DNA from: Corydoras sp. C115
Lineage: Eukaryota; Chordata; Actinopteri; Siluriformes; Callichthyidae
Direction: 5' to 3'
Assembly (NCBI GenBank): GCA_019802505.1
Contig: JAFMOC010000192.1
Coordinates: 102,501-166,500, forward strand
Length of the DNA stretch: 64,000 nt
The notes under the pieces were generated by a model. The model had not been told where the DNA came from and ran no database searches. It saw only the letters and a program-made list of their open reading frames with translations. Each line of letters opens with the position of its first letter. Position 1 is the first letter of the stretch. The position numbers and the translations under genes were made by a program. Of this stretch, positions 1-11,073 are shown piece by piece.

Positions 1-493
1 TCCAAGTGCGTCTGTAATTCTTAGTTATTTTAAGGGTTTATGGCTCGTGGTGTAGATTTTTTTTAAAAAGGCATAGGCCTTACTATTATATCTTTATAAT
101 TTAAAGACCACAAAACAAACTTATTAATGCTTTTGAATTAGGTTTTGTGATAAGTTTTTGGAACTGAGGTTTCCTGTTCTTTCTTTAGTTAAGTGTCTGT
201 AATAGACACACAATATTTGATGTGCTATTGTTTTCTAGCCGTTCAGTTCTATACTTTATTTGGACTGATGAAATGAAGTGTTGCTCTGCTTTATCCCTTA
301 ATGGGGGCTTCATTTAGGCCGAACTCTCTCAGCCCTCTTGAGTCTGCTCTCACCTTTCTGTGTTAGAGTTATGCCAGACCACCCACAGGCTTAATGAAAT
401 GAGATGAAGCAGTGACCCACACTGTAACTGACCCACCCGGGTGTAAGTAAAGAAGCTGTGATAGATACGAAAAGCAAAAAAAATGTATATATA

Positions 494-543
<50 letters not shown>

Positions 544-1367
544 TGTATTTTGTGTAATATGGAAGATTGCAATCTGAACAGCAGTTTTGATTTAAACATC
601 AAAAAAGCTTTTTTTTATGTAATGTTTTGCGGAATTGTAGCAGATGATGTATACTTTTACTAAATATTGATTATTCGTAACTTCATTGTTTATCCAAAAA
701 TTTTATTTAATATGAAATAATCCTAATCATTTCGTAAATTAGTTTCTATGTGTATATGTAAATTTCAAAACCAATTTCTTATTAATGTATTTTATATAGA
801 ACTTTATTCGATGTGCAAGAATTAATTGAGTCTATTGATTTGAGTTTAGCTTATAATTATGTTTCATTATATAAAGCACACTATGTTTTTTTACCTTAAA
901 GTTCCTTAAATAATATTTAATTAGATAAAATAAACCTATATTTTGCCGGTTTGTAACTGAATTGAAATTGTCAAGGTTGTGCAATTATGTCGAGGATTAA
1001 GCGTGTAGGGCTTTCTTTATTTTCGTGTGAGGACAGTGTATGAAAGCCGTAAGAATTTCTTATTAGTCTGTTAAAGACTCAATCTGTGGTTGAGCGACAG
1101 CTTAGCTGTGAATTGTTCAGAAACATTGGAAATCAATAGCTTCTATAGAATTGCATTAGGCTTTGGGATCTTCAATAAAGAAGTCGTGTGATTTGATGGA
1201 TTGAGTCGGAAAATGATCAGCTGGTTCTGACAATGCACTGTGATTGGTAAAGTGGTCCGATTGATTAGGTTTGTCTTAAGTGTTAAGTCAGCAGCGAAGC
1301 TCTAAGAAATCTATCATCTTCCGAATTTCCATTCACGCCTCTTCTTCACTGTGGGTCTTTTCAACAG
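1..1367 (+). other. sall3: Non-coding sequence upstream of sall3 exon 2, probably intron 1
   Basis: This AT-rich stretch ends in a plausible acceptor, CTTTTCAACAG at 1357-1367. No sequence encoding the conserved SALL start (Met-Ser-Arg-Arg-Lys-Gln) was found, so exon 1 should lie further left. Apart from a GT microsatellite it holds nothing I recognise. An open frame runs into it from exon 2 as far as 1280, but those residues do not resemble SALL proteins and are read as intron. Confidence 0.6.
498..546. repeat. (GT)n microsatellite
   Basis: Roughly 22 uninterrupted GT units in the presumed intron 1 of sall3. Confidence 0.95.
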
Positions 1368-4241
1368 TGCTCCTGAATAAAGGTGGCAGCGAAGAGAGTG
1401 GCAGCGAGAGCCGCAGCGGGAGCGAGGAGACTCATATCTGCGAGAAGTGCTGTGCTGAATTCTTCAGTTGGTCTGAACTCTTGACACACCAGCGAAAATG
1501 TACGGAGGATCCCCCTGTGCTGATAGTGACAGAGTGTGAAGAACTACCTCGGGGATCTCCCCTGGAATCCTTCCTAAGTGCTCACAGTGACCCACCTGAT
1601 TTGGAGAACATGGAAGCGTTCGAGTCTGAATATGCTGAGAGAGGAGAAGAACTTGAAAGTCTTCCCGAGGAAAACTACGCTGGAGGATTAGACGAGCACA
1701 TGGATCATGTTCCCGCAGATAAAGTCTTAGACCCTGGTCATCTTTCAGCGGTGTCTAGTGAGAGCAACAGTCCACCACCTTCGTCATCTGTGAGCACAAT
1801 CTACGACATGCCTAGTACAAATGTAACCTTGGAGATCCTACACAGCACCAGAGTGGCAGTCGCCCAGTTTTCCCAAAGCATCCACTCCGATGGTCATGGG
1901 GGTAAGGTGAGTTCCGTGGCGATACCTATGATTCTGGAACAGCTGATGGCTTTACAAGAGCAGCAGGTCCATCAACTGCAACTCATTGAGCAGATTCGGA
2001 GTCAGGTGGCTGTAATAAACAAGCAACCTTCACAAGCTGCACTGAACCCAACCTCTAAAGCACTGCCTTCTGTCTCCTGCACGTACCATTTCCAGGGCAT
2101 TGCCCCTCCGTCAGTGCTTCCGTTATCCGGAGTCATTCCCTCCACAATAAATGGGCAAGCTTCACTGTCTCAAAAATCTCTATTTGAAACTCCATCATTT
2201 CTATCTTCACAACCACACGGTGACAAAACCCATCCAGCAAACTGCAGCACCTCGATTTCCCTAACAAGTCCTATATCCTCTTACAATGGAGTATGTTCAA
2301 AAATACTGTCCTGTCATGGTGCTCTCTCCAAAGCAACACTCTCTCAGTCGCAGAACTCTCCGGGTTCCATGTCTGCAAACCAGAACAGTGTTATCACCAC
2401 ATCTTCCAACCTACCACTGCTACCTCAAAGCCCTCCTACTGGAGTCATTTTCCCCAACCCTCTAGCCAGCATTGCAGCTACGACCAATGCTCTGGACCCT
2501 CTCGCTTCTATGCTAAAGCAGCGCAAAGGGAAAATACCCAATGTGTCCATATTTGACCCCAAACCTAGTTCAGAGGAAGCCTTTTTCAAACACAAATGCA
2601 GGTTCTGTGCTAAGGTTTTTGGCAGTGACAGTGCCTTGCAGATTCACTTACGATCTCACACAGGCGAGAGACCCTTTAAATGTAACATCTGTGGCAACCG
2701 CTTCTCAACAAAGGGCAACCTGAAAGTTCACTTTCAAAGGCACAAGGAAAAATACCCCCATGTTCAGATGAATCCATACCCAGTGCCCGAATACCTTGAT
2801 AATATACCCACAAGTTCTGGCATTCCTTATGGAATGACCTTTCCCCCTGAAAAAGCTGCGTCGACGTGGTTAGAGAGTAAACATGCTCCATCTATGTTAC
2901 CCTCGAGAGCAGGTTTGCAATATACCTCAGCAACGGCAAACGTGGAAAATGCCTGTGATGCTTATAGCAATGGACCCATAAAACAGTCTCTACAAAGACC
3001 CTTACATGCAACTAATGAAAGTGCACCATTGTCTCCAGGTGCAACTGGTAATGAAGTTGACATTCCTATACACTCTGACAGCCACCGAGAAACATTCAAT
3101 GATCCTGAAACCTTTCAGCCAACCAGGGAAGAGGGAACTACAAAAGTTTCTACAGCAGAAAAGGTTCAGCTTCCCATAAACGGCTTAAACGCACAAGCTG
3201 AAAATGTATTTGACGATCATCACATTTATCCAAAATCTACATCGGCAGAAGCGCATACCAAGGGAAACGGACCAGAATCCACCGAGGTGACCGGTTCTGC
3301 GCCTTCTCAAACCACAGACCCGACTAAAGCCAGGTTTCCATTCGGTGGAGTTCCAGAATCTATGCAGACATCTGAGACATCCAAACTCCAGCAGCTTGTG
3401 GAGAACATCGACAAAAAGATGATGGACCCAAATCAGTGTGTTATTTGTCACCGTGTGCTTAGCTGTCAGAGTGCACTGAAAATGCATTACCGGATACACA
3501 CCGGAGAGAGGCCATTCAAATGTAAGGTGTGCGGTCGAGCCTTCACCACCAAGGGCAACCTGAAGACTCATTTCGGCGTGCACCGGGCAAAGCCACCCCT
3601 TCAGGTTCAGCACTCCTGCCCGATTTGTCAGAAGAAATTTACCAATGCTGTGGTCTTACAGCAGCACATCCGCATGCACATGGGAGGCCAGATTCCCAAT
3701 CATCTCCAAACTCCTCAAGCAGATGACGTTCAGGAAAAAGACAACGAGTTCATGTATGACGAGAAGAGTTTTGACAGTGATTACGATGATGACGGCCTCG
3801 ACGATATGTCATGTGACGAGGACGGAGATGTTTCCGAAAATGGTGAACACTTGCTTAACTCATTCTCAGGCGGCTCGTCACCAGTTTCACCGTTACCCCT
3901 CGAGGTTAAAACACCTACTACTGACTCAGCGGTCAATGCCAAGCGTTTGACACCAACACCAGAAATCAAGTTGGCAGGAAGCCGATTTTTGGAGGATTGT
4001 TCTGCGAATGGTTCTTCAACAGTTTTAGGAAATGACAAAGCTTTTTCACCAAATATTTACAGAACTGTCACGCCAACATTTCCCGAGGAGCACTGTGGTA
4101 TTTCAGAGTTGCAGAAAATGTCTTCAGCCAAGCAACTTCAGATGGCTGCAGTTAAACTTGAGACTTCGGATTCTCCAGTCCCCAATTTAATGATGGACAC
4201 GCCCCCTACACAGTTTAGCAGGTCATCAGTCGGGGAGAACG
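1368..4241 (+). CDS. sall3: sall3 exon 2 (large zinc-finger exon)
   Basis: The open frame encodes the C2HC finger (Cys codon at 1439 to about 1501), a Q-rich segment (about 1928-2010, ILEQLMALQEQQVHQLQL), a C2H2 pair (2597-2743) and a pair plus single finger (3437-3679), joined by TGERPF linkers. An acidic run (DDDGLDDMSCDEDGD) follows. The 3' end is a donor GTAAGA after 4241, in phase 1, which joins exon 3 as Gly-Ala-Asn. The 5' end is less certain: acceptors ending at 1367 and 1382 are both in the same phase, and the first has the better pyrimidine tract. The frame stays open past the donor to 4357, so retained intron 2 would give an alternative tail of about 38 residues. Confidence 0.92.
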
Positions 4242-4780
4242 GTAAGACAATGCTAATAAGTTCACAAGAAACACTTTACATTCAATACAATACAGCAAAA
4301 AAAGCCAAACCACAGATTTTGAGTTTTAAACATTTTATAGATTCTAAGAATAATTAAGAATAATTAATTGGTCAGAAAATTTGCAAGAACTATGAAAATG
4401 TTCATCTGGGACCTGTAAATGTATTTGCTCTTTACTGCTTTAGGTTTTAAAATGATTAAAAATGAACAACACAGTTAATAAAAGTTAAATTGACAGGTGG
4501 CCAAAATGTTTGACCTTTTTTAAATGACTTTTTATTTCATAAATTTTGCTGACTTGTTGTTAGAAGCAATACAAGCTTTACATCATGCAAGTTGGACCCA
4601 AAAAAAGCCAAACTTCAAACTGTAAAATATCAAATACATACTTTAATATATAAAATATAAAACCTCATAAACACCATAAAACTCTAAAAAGTGAAATATT
4701 TTAAGTTTGAGGTGTTAAGTTTTAGCTGGCTTTGTATATATGAATGGGAACAAGTGTGCAGACACACATCGAAATGTTGT

Positions 4781-4818
<38 letters not shown>

Positions 4819-5291
4819 TTGTATATATGTAAATGTGTATATTTTTATTTTTAACTTAATTTATATATTTTTTTATTTATTACTTTACTTTAGATTTATT
4901 TTAATAGACTCTTAAGTGTAGACTCTTGTAAATTATCTTGTAAATATACACCTACCCATTACACGTACAGGGGCTTATTCTAATTTGCCCCCTTCCTTTC
5001 TTCTTCACCTCTTTTTTGCAGCCATAACACTCTCTCTCAGAGATTTTAAAATATGTCTGTGGGAACTTTTGCCAATTTATTTAGATAAGCATTTGTGAGG
5101 TTTGACACTGATGTTGGAGAGCCTGGATTACAATCTCTGTTCTAGTTCCTTCCAAATGTGTTTGATGTTGCGGTCAGAGCTCTGTGTGTACCCAGACCAT
5201 AGCCTTTATGGACATTGTTTTGTGGATCTGGACACAGTCATGCTGCAAATACACTAATGTTTGATTTATTGTATAGTTGAGTAACAATGTG

Positions 5292-5351
<60 letters not shown>

Positions 5352-7710
5352 GGCGGCACGGTGGCTTAGTGGTTAGCACGTTCGCCTCTCAGCACTAGGG
5401 ATTCCCGGTTCGAATTCCCATCTGAGTGGAGATTCCATGTTCTCCCCGTGTCCGTGTGGGTTTCCTCCGGGTTCTCCAGTTTCCTCCCACAGCCCAAAAA
5501 CATGGATCAAGTCAATTAAGTTCTCCAAACTGCCTCATGTACAGTATGTTTGTATGAGTGAGTGTGTGTCCAGTGATAGATTGGCGCCCTGTCCTGGGTC
5601 TATCTACCCAGCGCCTAAAACGTTCTCCCCTGGATGGGCATGGGGAACCCCCCCGCGACCCTAATATAGGATAATATATATATTATATGTACCTGTGTGT
5701 TGTTTGACAATACGCCAGCATGGTTAACAGACATCTGTCTCATCTCTGTCTCAGGAGCAAACCAGCCATCTCCTGTCATGGACTGTACCGCCACACGAGC
5801 GCCAGTAAAACTGGAAGTGGATAACTACACAAGGCCATATTCACTCAAAGAGGGGCCGTTTCCTACATTCAGATCCATTCATTCTTTACCTTCACCCTCT
5901 GACACAGTGATTCCAGGTATGACGTCGCTGTTTGGGACTCCTCCACCACGGCGAGCGCCGAAGCAGCACAACTGTAACGTCTGTGGCAAGAACTTTTCTT
6001 CAGCGAGTGCTCTTCAGATCCACGAACGAACACATACCGGGGAAAAACCTTTCGCATGCACCATCTGTGGACGAGCCTTTACAACAAAAGGGAATCTTAA
6101 GGTAAGCATCAAAGACTGTACACATGTTTGGAGCTCTGGTCTTCATTGCCGTCTGGTCTTCATGAAACTGGCACTGCTGATTAAAATCCATCAATAACTA
6201 CAAAAATATCTATGTCAAAAAATAAGAAAAATAAATTCAAAAGCAAAAATTCATATTAGTCAAGTATAAAATATTTATAGTAAATTCATTTTGATAAAAG
6301 GTCTTAAAATAAAAAAAAAGTTAAGTAATTCTTTTGACTTAGAAATATATACATTTACATTACATTTGGTCATTCAGCTGATGCTTTTATCCAAAGCAAC
6401 ATACAAGCATCTCAACTTGGTTGGGGTCAGAACACAGGGTTGAAACAGCACCCCTGGAGCAATGAGGGTTAAGGGTCTTGCTCAAGGAACCACATTGGTA
6501 ACTTCAGTGGACCTGGGATTTGAACCCACAATTTTCAGATTGATAGCTCAACACTCTAGTCAATAAGCTACCATGTTCCTATTCAAGTTGACTATTCAAG
6601 ATTGATTGAATGCGGCACGGTGGCTTAGTGGTTCGCACGTTCGCCTCTCAGCGCTAGGGATTCCCGGTTCGAATCCCCATCTGGTTGGAGTTTCCATGTT
6701 CTCCGCGTGTCTGCGTGGGTTTCCTCCGGGTTCTCTGGTTTCTTCCCACAGTCCAAAAACATGGATCAAGCCAATTGAATTCTCAAGATTGCCCCATATA
6801 CAGTGTGTCTGTGTGAGTGAGTGTGTGCCCAGCGATGGATTGGCGCCCTGTCCTGGGTCTGTCTGTCCGGCTCCCGGGACGTTCTCCCCTGGAGGGCGGC
6901 ACGGTGGCTTAGTGGTTAGCACGTTCGCCTCTCAGCGCTAGGGATTCCCGGTTCGAATCCCCATCTGGGTGGAGTTTCCATGTTCTCCCCGTGTCCGCGT
7001 GGGTTTCCTCCAGGTTCTCCGGTTTCCTCACACAGTCCAAAAACATGGATCAAGTCAATTGAGTTCTCCAAATTACCCCATATAGAGTGTGTCTGTGTGA
7101 GTGAGTGTATACCCAGCGATAGATTGGTGCCCTATCCTGGGTCTATCTGCCCAGCGCCCGAGACGTTCTCCCCTGGATGGGCATGGAGAACCCCACCGCG
7201 ACCGTAATAGAGGATAAAGCGGGAGATAATGAATGAATGAATGTATGTATTAATACCACCCCTTTGTTTGTAAAGTACTGTCTCTAATACATGTCTAAAC
7301 CTATCCCATTGCAGGTACACATGGGAACCCATATGTGGAATAACACACCTGCCCGTCGTGGAAGGCGATTGTCTGTGGAAAACCCACTGGTTCTTCTAGG
7401 GGCCGAGGCTCTTAAATTTAATGAAGTGTTTCAAAAGGACCTAGCGGCAAGGGCCATGAATGTGGATCAGAACTTCTGGAGTCGATACGCTGCCGCCATC
7501 AGTAATGGCTTAGCCATGAAGAACAATGAAATTTCTGTCATTCAGAATGGAGGAGTACCTCAACTTCCCACCATTCCCGCAGCCCTGGACAAATCAGGCG
7601 GAGGCAACAATTCCCCCGTCGGAACCTTTAGAAAGACAAGTTTAGATCTCGGGCCCGCACGTCACTTTCCCATGCTGATCGATGACAATAAAGATATAAG
7701 AATAAACTAA
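1368..7710 (+). CDS. sall3: sall3, spalt-like zinc-finger transcription factor (exons 2-4; exon 1 outside window)
   Basis: Nuclear C2H2 transcription factor of the spalt family. Members bind AT-rich DNA through paired zinc fingers, repress through an N-terminal NuRD-binding peptide, and act in limb, neural and sensory development. The visible protein (join 1368-4241, 5755-6101, 7315-7710; about 1,200 residues) has an N-terminal C2HC finger, a glutamine-rich oligomerisation stretch, a C2H2 pair, a pair plus third finger, and a C-terminal C2H2 pair. SALL3 is preferred over SALL1/SALL4 because of SGSESRSGSEE before the C2HC finger, GVIFPNPLASIAATTNALDP, ENIDKKMMDPNQCVICH and the tail LAARAMNVD...ISNGLAMKNNEISVIQNGG, all closest to SALL3 as I remember it. 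The neighbour is atp9b, as in human. The finger pair that SALL1 and mammalian SALL3 carry between the triple and terminal pairs is missing. The NuRD peptide would be in exon 1, not in this window. Confidence 0.93.
4781..4817. repeat. (CA)n microsatellite
   Basis: About 18 CA units in sall3 intron 2. The rest of 4242-5295 is unremarkable AT-rich intron. Confidence 0.95.
5300..5346. repeat. (GT)n microsatellite abutting a SINE
   Basis: Uninterrupted GT run followed by a short TA run, immediately 5' of the SINE-A copy at 5352. TA repeats also follow the SINE, so it may have inserted into a GT/TA microsatellite. Confidence 0.9.
5352..5673 (+). mobile_element. SINE-A (tRNA-derived, Mermaid/DANA-like), sall3 intron 2
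   Basis: Family description. The 5' head is tRNA-like: GGCGGCACGGTGGCTTAGTGG contains box A (TGGCTTAGTGG), and box B (GGTTCGAAT) lies about 50 bases downstream. A conserved core with GGTTTCCTCC...CACAGYCCAAAAACATG follows, as in fish Mermaid/DANA SINEs. Then come a TGTGTGAGTGAGTGTG stretch and a 3' part (TGGATGGGCATGGGGAACC...CGACCCTAATA) ending in (ATGA)n or (ATGG)n. Full copies are about 345-350 bp. This copy ends only about 80 bases before the exon 3 acceptor. Confidence 0.88.
5755..6101 (+). CDS. sall3: sall3 exon 3 (C-terminal zinc-finger pair)
   Basis: The acceptor is CTGTCTCAG at 5754 and the donor GTAAGC follows 6101. It carries the last C2H2 pair (CNVCGKNFSSASALQIHERTH, then the TGEKP linker and CTICGRAFTTKGNLK). 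The intron interrupts the final finger before its histidines, in phase 0. Ahead of the fingers is a proline- and serine-rich linker with VKLEVD, resembling the SUMO-site context (VKxE) seen near this position in SALL proteins. Confidence 0.95.
6354..6592 (-). mobile_element. SINE-B (tRNA-derived, L2-type tail), sall3 intron 3
   Basis: Family description, read in the element's sense. The head contains TAGCTCAGTGG-like box A and GGTTCAAATCC-like box B. The middle contains CCTTGAGCAAGACCCTTAACC and TTGCTCCAGG. The 3' end, TTTGGATAAAAGCATCTGC followed by (TGTAA)n, is shared with fish L2-clade LINE tails. This copy is on the minus strand and nearly complete. Confidence 0.8.
6611..6893 (+). mobile_element. 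SINE-A, 3'-truncated by the next copy
   Basis: Runs from the tRNA-like head to the CTCCCCTGGA motif, where a second SINE-A begins directly. The two copies in intron 3 are head to tail with no spacer. Confidence 0.88.
6894..7243 (+). mobile_element. SINE-A, full length, sall3 intron 3
   Basis: Full-length copy with a (GAAT)n tail, ending about 70 bases before the exon 4 acceptor. Confidence 0.9.
7315..7710 (+). CDS. sall3: sall3 exon 4 (C-terminal end)
   Basis: The acceptor CCCATTGCAG ends at 7314. The exon completes the last zinc finger (VHMGTHMW) and continues with NNTPARRGRRLSVENP, FQKDLAARAMNVD and NEISVIQNGGVPQLP, hallmarks of the SALL C-terminus and closest to SALL3. It ends DDNKDIRIN then TAA at 7708-7710, close to the EDNKEIGIN end of mammalian SALL3. 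Confidence 0.95.
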   Translation, partial: VHMGTHMWNNTPARRGRRLSVENPLVLLGAEALKFNEVFQKDLAARAMNVDQNFWSRYAAAISNGLAMKNNEISVIQNGGVPQLPTIPAALDKSGGGNNSPVGTFRKTSLDLGPARHFPMLIDDNKDIRIN

Positions 7711-8100
7711 ATTAAAAGACCGGTGGAGCGATGCTCACATGCAAAGAGGTACAGCGAGCAGAAACCCTTCTGATTCTACATTATGTACTTATTTTTTTTT
7801 TTTTTTAGATTTTAGAACTTTTAGGGTTGTTTTTTCTATTTACCATTTGGTTACAACTGTTTTATAGCTACGGATTATTTGACTTTCCAACAAACAGCAT
7901 ACTGAAAGGATGGGATAGGAAGAGGACAATCAGCTGCTGGATGGAACGTGGACTGCAGCTTCCATTCTTTTGAAGTTTGTATAAATTCGCTGAGAAGCCA
8001 GGATCTCATATTTTATGATTGCGATCTGTGTTTAGTATCGTCCCCAAACGTATGGCATATTGTGTCATTTTACCACAATAAAATAAGTGTTTTGTTGTAA
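7711..8100 (+). other. sall3: sall3 3' untranslated region (inferred)
   Basis: Follows the sall3 stop codon, contains a poly-T run (7792-7806), and reaches a canonical poly(A) signal AATAAA at 8077-8082. The true cleavage site cannot be seen. Confidence 0.6.
8077..8082 (+). promoter_or_regulatory. sall3: Candidate poly(A) signal for sall3
   Basis: AATAAA about 370 bases after the stop codon, followed by GT-rich sequence (AAGTGTTTTGTTGT) that could serve as the downstream element. Confidence 0.6.
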
Positions 8101-8329
8101 ATCAGAAAGAAATCCTCCTGAACCCAAGTACGCCGTGGTACTAAGCATTTTGGTTTATTTTGATAAAAGCCATTTCTGTCATAAACATCCAGTTTTAAAT
8201 ATTTCTTCTCTTTTATTGTTTGTGATGGATCTGCCAAGCAATTAATCTGTGCACATGACTGTGTTAATAATGAAACACACATGATGTATGCTTTTAATTA
8301 GGTTCATCTACGTGTTTTAACTCTGTCTG

Positions 8330-9180
8330 TACTAGATTCACTTACCATTTCGCAGTCTACAGCTACAGACTAAGCTCCATCTGTTTTCCTATATTATTTG
8401 TTACCCCCTTTGTCTTTGTCTTAGAACCCCCACAGGAACCCTCCGGAGCAGGTATTATATGGGTGAATGATTTTTAGCGCTGAGGTGACATTGACAGGAC
8501 TGTGATGTGTTACCTTGTGCTGCTCTGTGATGAACTGATCTGATGCAGCAGTGCTGCTGGAGTTTTTTGCTTTAGCTTAGCGATGCTACTACACTGAGAC
8601 TAATCACTGATCAAAAAGGGCGGCACAGAGGCATAGTGGTTAGCATGTCCACCTCTCAGTGCTGGGGATCCAGGTTCCAATGGTAAATGGTGGAGATTCC
8701 ATGTTCTCGCCCTGGGGGACGTGGGTTTCCCCAGGTTCTTCTATTTTGGACCTACAGTCCAAAAACATTTAAATTACTGCTATGAACTGTCTCTATATAG
8801 TTTGTGAGTGAGTGTGCCCATCGATGGATTGGTGCCCTGTCTTTGGTGTATCTGCCCATCGCCCAAAAGGGTCACCTCTGGATGGGCATGGAGAACCTCC
8901 CAACGACCCTAGACTTAGGATTAAGCAGAAGATTAATGGATGGATGAATGGAACGGACCAAAAAGTCCAGCCGCCAGCATCCTGTAGACACTTTCTTTTG
9001 AGCATCTGTAGATAACACAGAGTGTGCTAATTTCTCTGATTTCACTTCTCGTGTTTAAAAACTCCAGCATCACTGTGGTGTCTAATCCAATCAAACTGTA
9101 CCAGCGCAACAAATCCACCACCCAAAGAACTCCTGAACTGTGGTTGTACGGATCATTCGAACAGAGATCAGCATGAATGG
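8330..9180. mobile_element. Degenerate MITE-C-like element split by a SINE
   Basis: Shares with the MITE-C family GCAGCAGTGCTGCTGGAGTTT (8547 onward), the GGAGCAGGTATTATATGGGTG block, and the complementary ACTCCAGCATCACTGTGGTG block on the right (about 9060). A SINE-A copy at 8617-8950 interrupts it. It is older and more diverged than the other MITE-C copies. Confidence 0.5.
8617..8950 (+). mobile_element. SINE-A, diverged, nested in a MITE-C-like element
   Basis: Recognisable head (GGCGGCACAGAGGCATAGTGG), core and GATGGATG tail with many substitutions, so an older insertion. Confidence 0.8.
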
Positions 9181-9549
9181 GACAAAATAAGTATGAAAAG
9201 AAAGAGAAGAAACAAATAAAGTGTCTGGTAAGTGTATGTTCTGCAAGTTTTTTTTTTTGTATAAATGTTTTATTCGTTACCATCATTCTTCTTAAGGTCT
9301 GGTACTATTGCAAGTGCAAGACTTGTGATATGTTGGATCTAACTCCTGATAGTTCACAGTTAAACATATTTTAAGTTAAACAGTGAATAAGAAAGTGGGA
9401 ATTATTAAATATGTGAAGTAACAAGTCATAAAATGTTAGTCATTAAAGTCCGAGGTTTCATTGTTTTAAAAATTGACTAATGAATAAATTAATAAATATA
9501 CAGAACTCACAATTAAAAGCAGGCTAGTTCTCTTTTCAGCAGGGATTGT

Positions 9550-9762
9550 GTTTATTCATATTAAATTGGGGTCATTTAGCAGACGCTTTTATCCAAAGCG
9601 ACTTACAAGGTGAGCACAGAGTTAATCACAACATCCCTGGAGCAATGAGGGTTAAGGGCCTTGCTCAAAGACCCACACTGGTAACTTCAGTGGACCTGGG
9701 ATTTGAACCCCAACCTTCAGATTGATAGCCCAACACCCTGACCACTGAGCTAACCCGCCCCT
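9550..9762 (-). mobile_element. SINE-B, minus strand, intergenic
   Basis: Near-complete copy. It starts with the complement of the L2-type tail (GCAGACGCTTTTATCCAAAG) and ends with the complement of the tRNA-like head (ACCACTGAGCTAACC). Confidence 0.8.
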
Positions 9763-9917
9763 TATATACCTTATAAAAATGATTACAAACGTTATATATG
9801 AGAATAGAAACATTATCTTGCCAAACACAGTTAGAGATCATTGTATCTCAGCTGGATGTTTCCTTTAGTTTTGAGTTGACGTTCAGTGACTTTCATAGCA
9901 GTACTAGTAAAAAGTCT

Positions 9918-10331
9918 GGACACGCCCCCTTCTTGCTCCATTGTCTATTTCCTCCTCTTACCAGATAGATGGACTTTGTAGTTCTACAATTACAGACTGT
10001 AGTCCATCTGTGTTCTTTTTGTTGTTTCTCTGTTCTCTGTTGGTCAGGAGCATCACAGAACAGGTATCATTTGGGTGGTGGATTGTTTATTGTCAGATCT
10101 GCAGTGACACTGATGTGGTGATGCAGCTGTAGTTTCATTTAAACATGTCAGTGACACTGCTGGGATATAAAATAATTACCGCTCTGTGGTGGTACTATTG
10201 GGGTCATGGCCATTAGAGAACAGAGTAAAGGGAACACAGTATGTACTGTAGAACACAAACAGATGGACTACAGTCTGGAATTGTAGAACTACAAAGTCCA
10301 TCTTTACAGGAAGTGGAACTGAGAACATCAA
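9918..10331. mobile_element. MITE-C: foldback non-autonomous element
   Basis: Family description. A roughly 400-bp element whose ends are long inverted repeats: AGATGGACTTTGTAGTTCTA at 9967 is mirrored by TAGAACTACAAAGTCCATCT near 10284-10303. The interior has ATCACAGAACAGGTATCATT and GTGACACTGATGTGGTGA. No coding capacity. The superfamily was not determined; this foldback type is common in otophysan fish. Confidence 0.75.
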
Positions 10332-10451
10332 ATACTCAAAAAAATCAGATTTGACATGTTCATTCGAACCACTTACTGTAGATTACATACTTTCAAACAG
10401 TTAGGATAAATTAATGTAATTAATGTCTTTTATGTTAAATAAATTCCAACA

Positions 10452-10800
10452 AGGGCGGCACGGTGGCTTAGTGGTTAGCACGTTCGCCTCTCAGTGCTAG
10501 GGATTCCCGGTTCGAATCCCCATCTGGGTGGAGTTTCCATGTTCTCCCCGTGTCCGCGTGGGTTTCCTCCGGGTTCTCTGGTTTCCTCCCACAGTCCAAA
10601 AACATGGCTCAAGTCAATTGAGTTCTCCAAATTGCCCCATATAGAGTGTGTATGCGTGAGTGAGTGTGTGTCCAGTGATAGATTGGCGTCCTGTCCTGGG
10701 TGTATCTGCCCAGCGCCCGAAACGTTCTCCCCTGGATGGGCATGGGGAACACCACCGCGACCCTAATATAGGATAAAGCGGAAGCTAATGAATGAATGAA
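10452..10800 (+). mobile_element. SINE-A, array unit 1
   Basis: Full-length copy starting the array upstream of atp9b. AATTCCAAC-type sequence lies on both sides (10442 and 10800), the origin of the linker that recurs between units. Confidence 0.9.
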
Positions 10801-10824
10801 ATTCCCAAAATAATAAAGATGGAG

Positions 10825-11073
10825 AGCGGCACGGTGACTTAGTGGTTAGCACGTTCTCCTCTCAGCACTAGGGATTCCTGGTTCGAATCCCCATCTGGGT
10901 GGAGTTTCCATGTTCTCCCTGTGTCTGTGTGGGTTTCCTCCGGGTTCTCCGGTTTCCTGTCCTGGGTGTATCGGTATGTGTACCTGGATGGGCATGGGGA
11001 ACCCCCATGGGTGGATATAATATGAACATAATATATACATAATAATTAGCGGAAGATAATAAATGAATATATA
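10825..11073 (+). mobile_element. SINE-A, internally deleted variant, array unit 2
   Basis: The core jumps from GGTTTCCT directly to GTCCTGGGTGTATC, losing the middle of the element, and it ends in CATGGGTGGATATAATATG plus ATAATTAGC. The same deletion and end recur at 15646-15867. Confidence 0.85.

Noticed and set aside
1280..7710. Naming the left gene sall4 or sall1
   Set aside because: The fourth finger pair is absent as in SALL4, but the N-terminal SESRSGSEE segment, the GVIFPNPLASIAATTNALDP block and the whole exon 4 tail match SALL3, and the neighbour is ATP9B-like.
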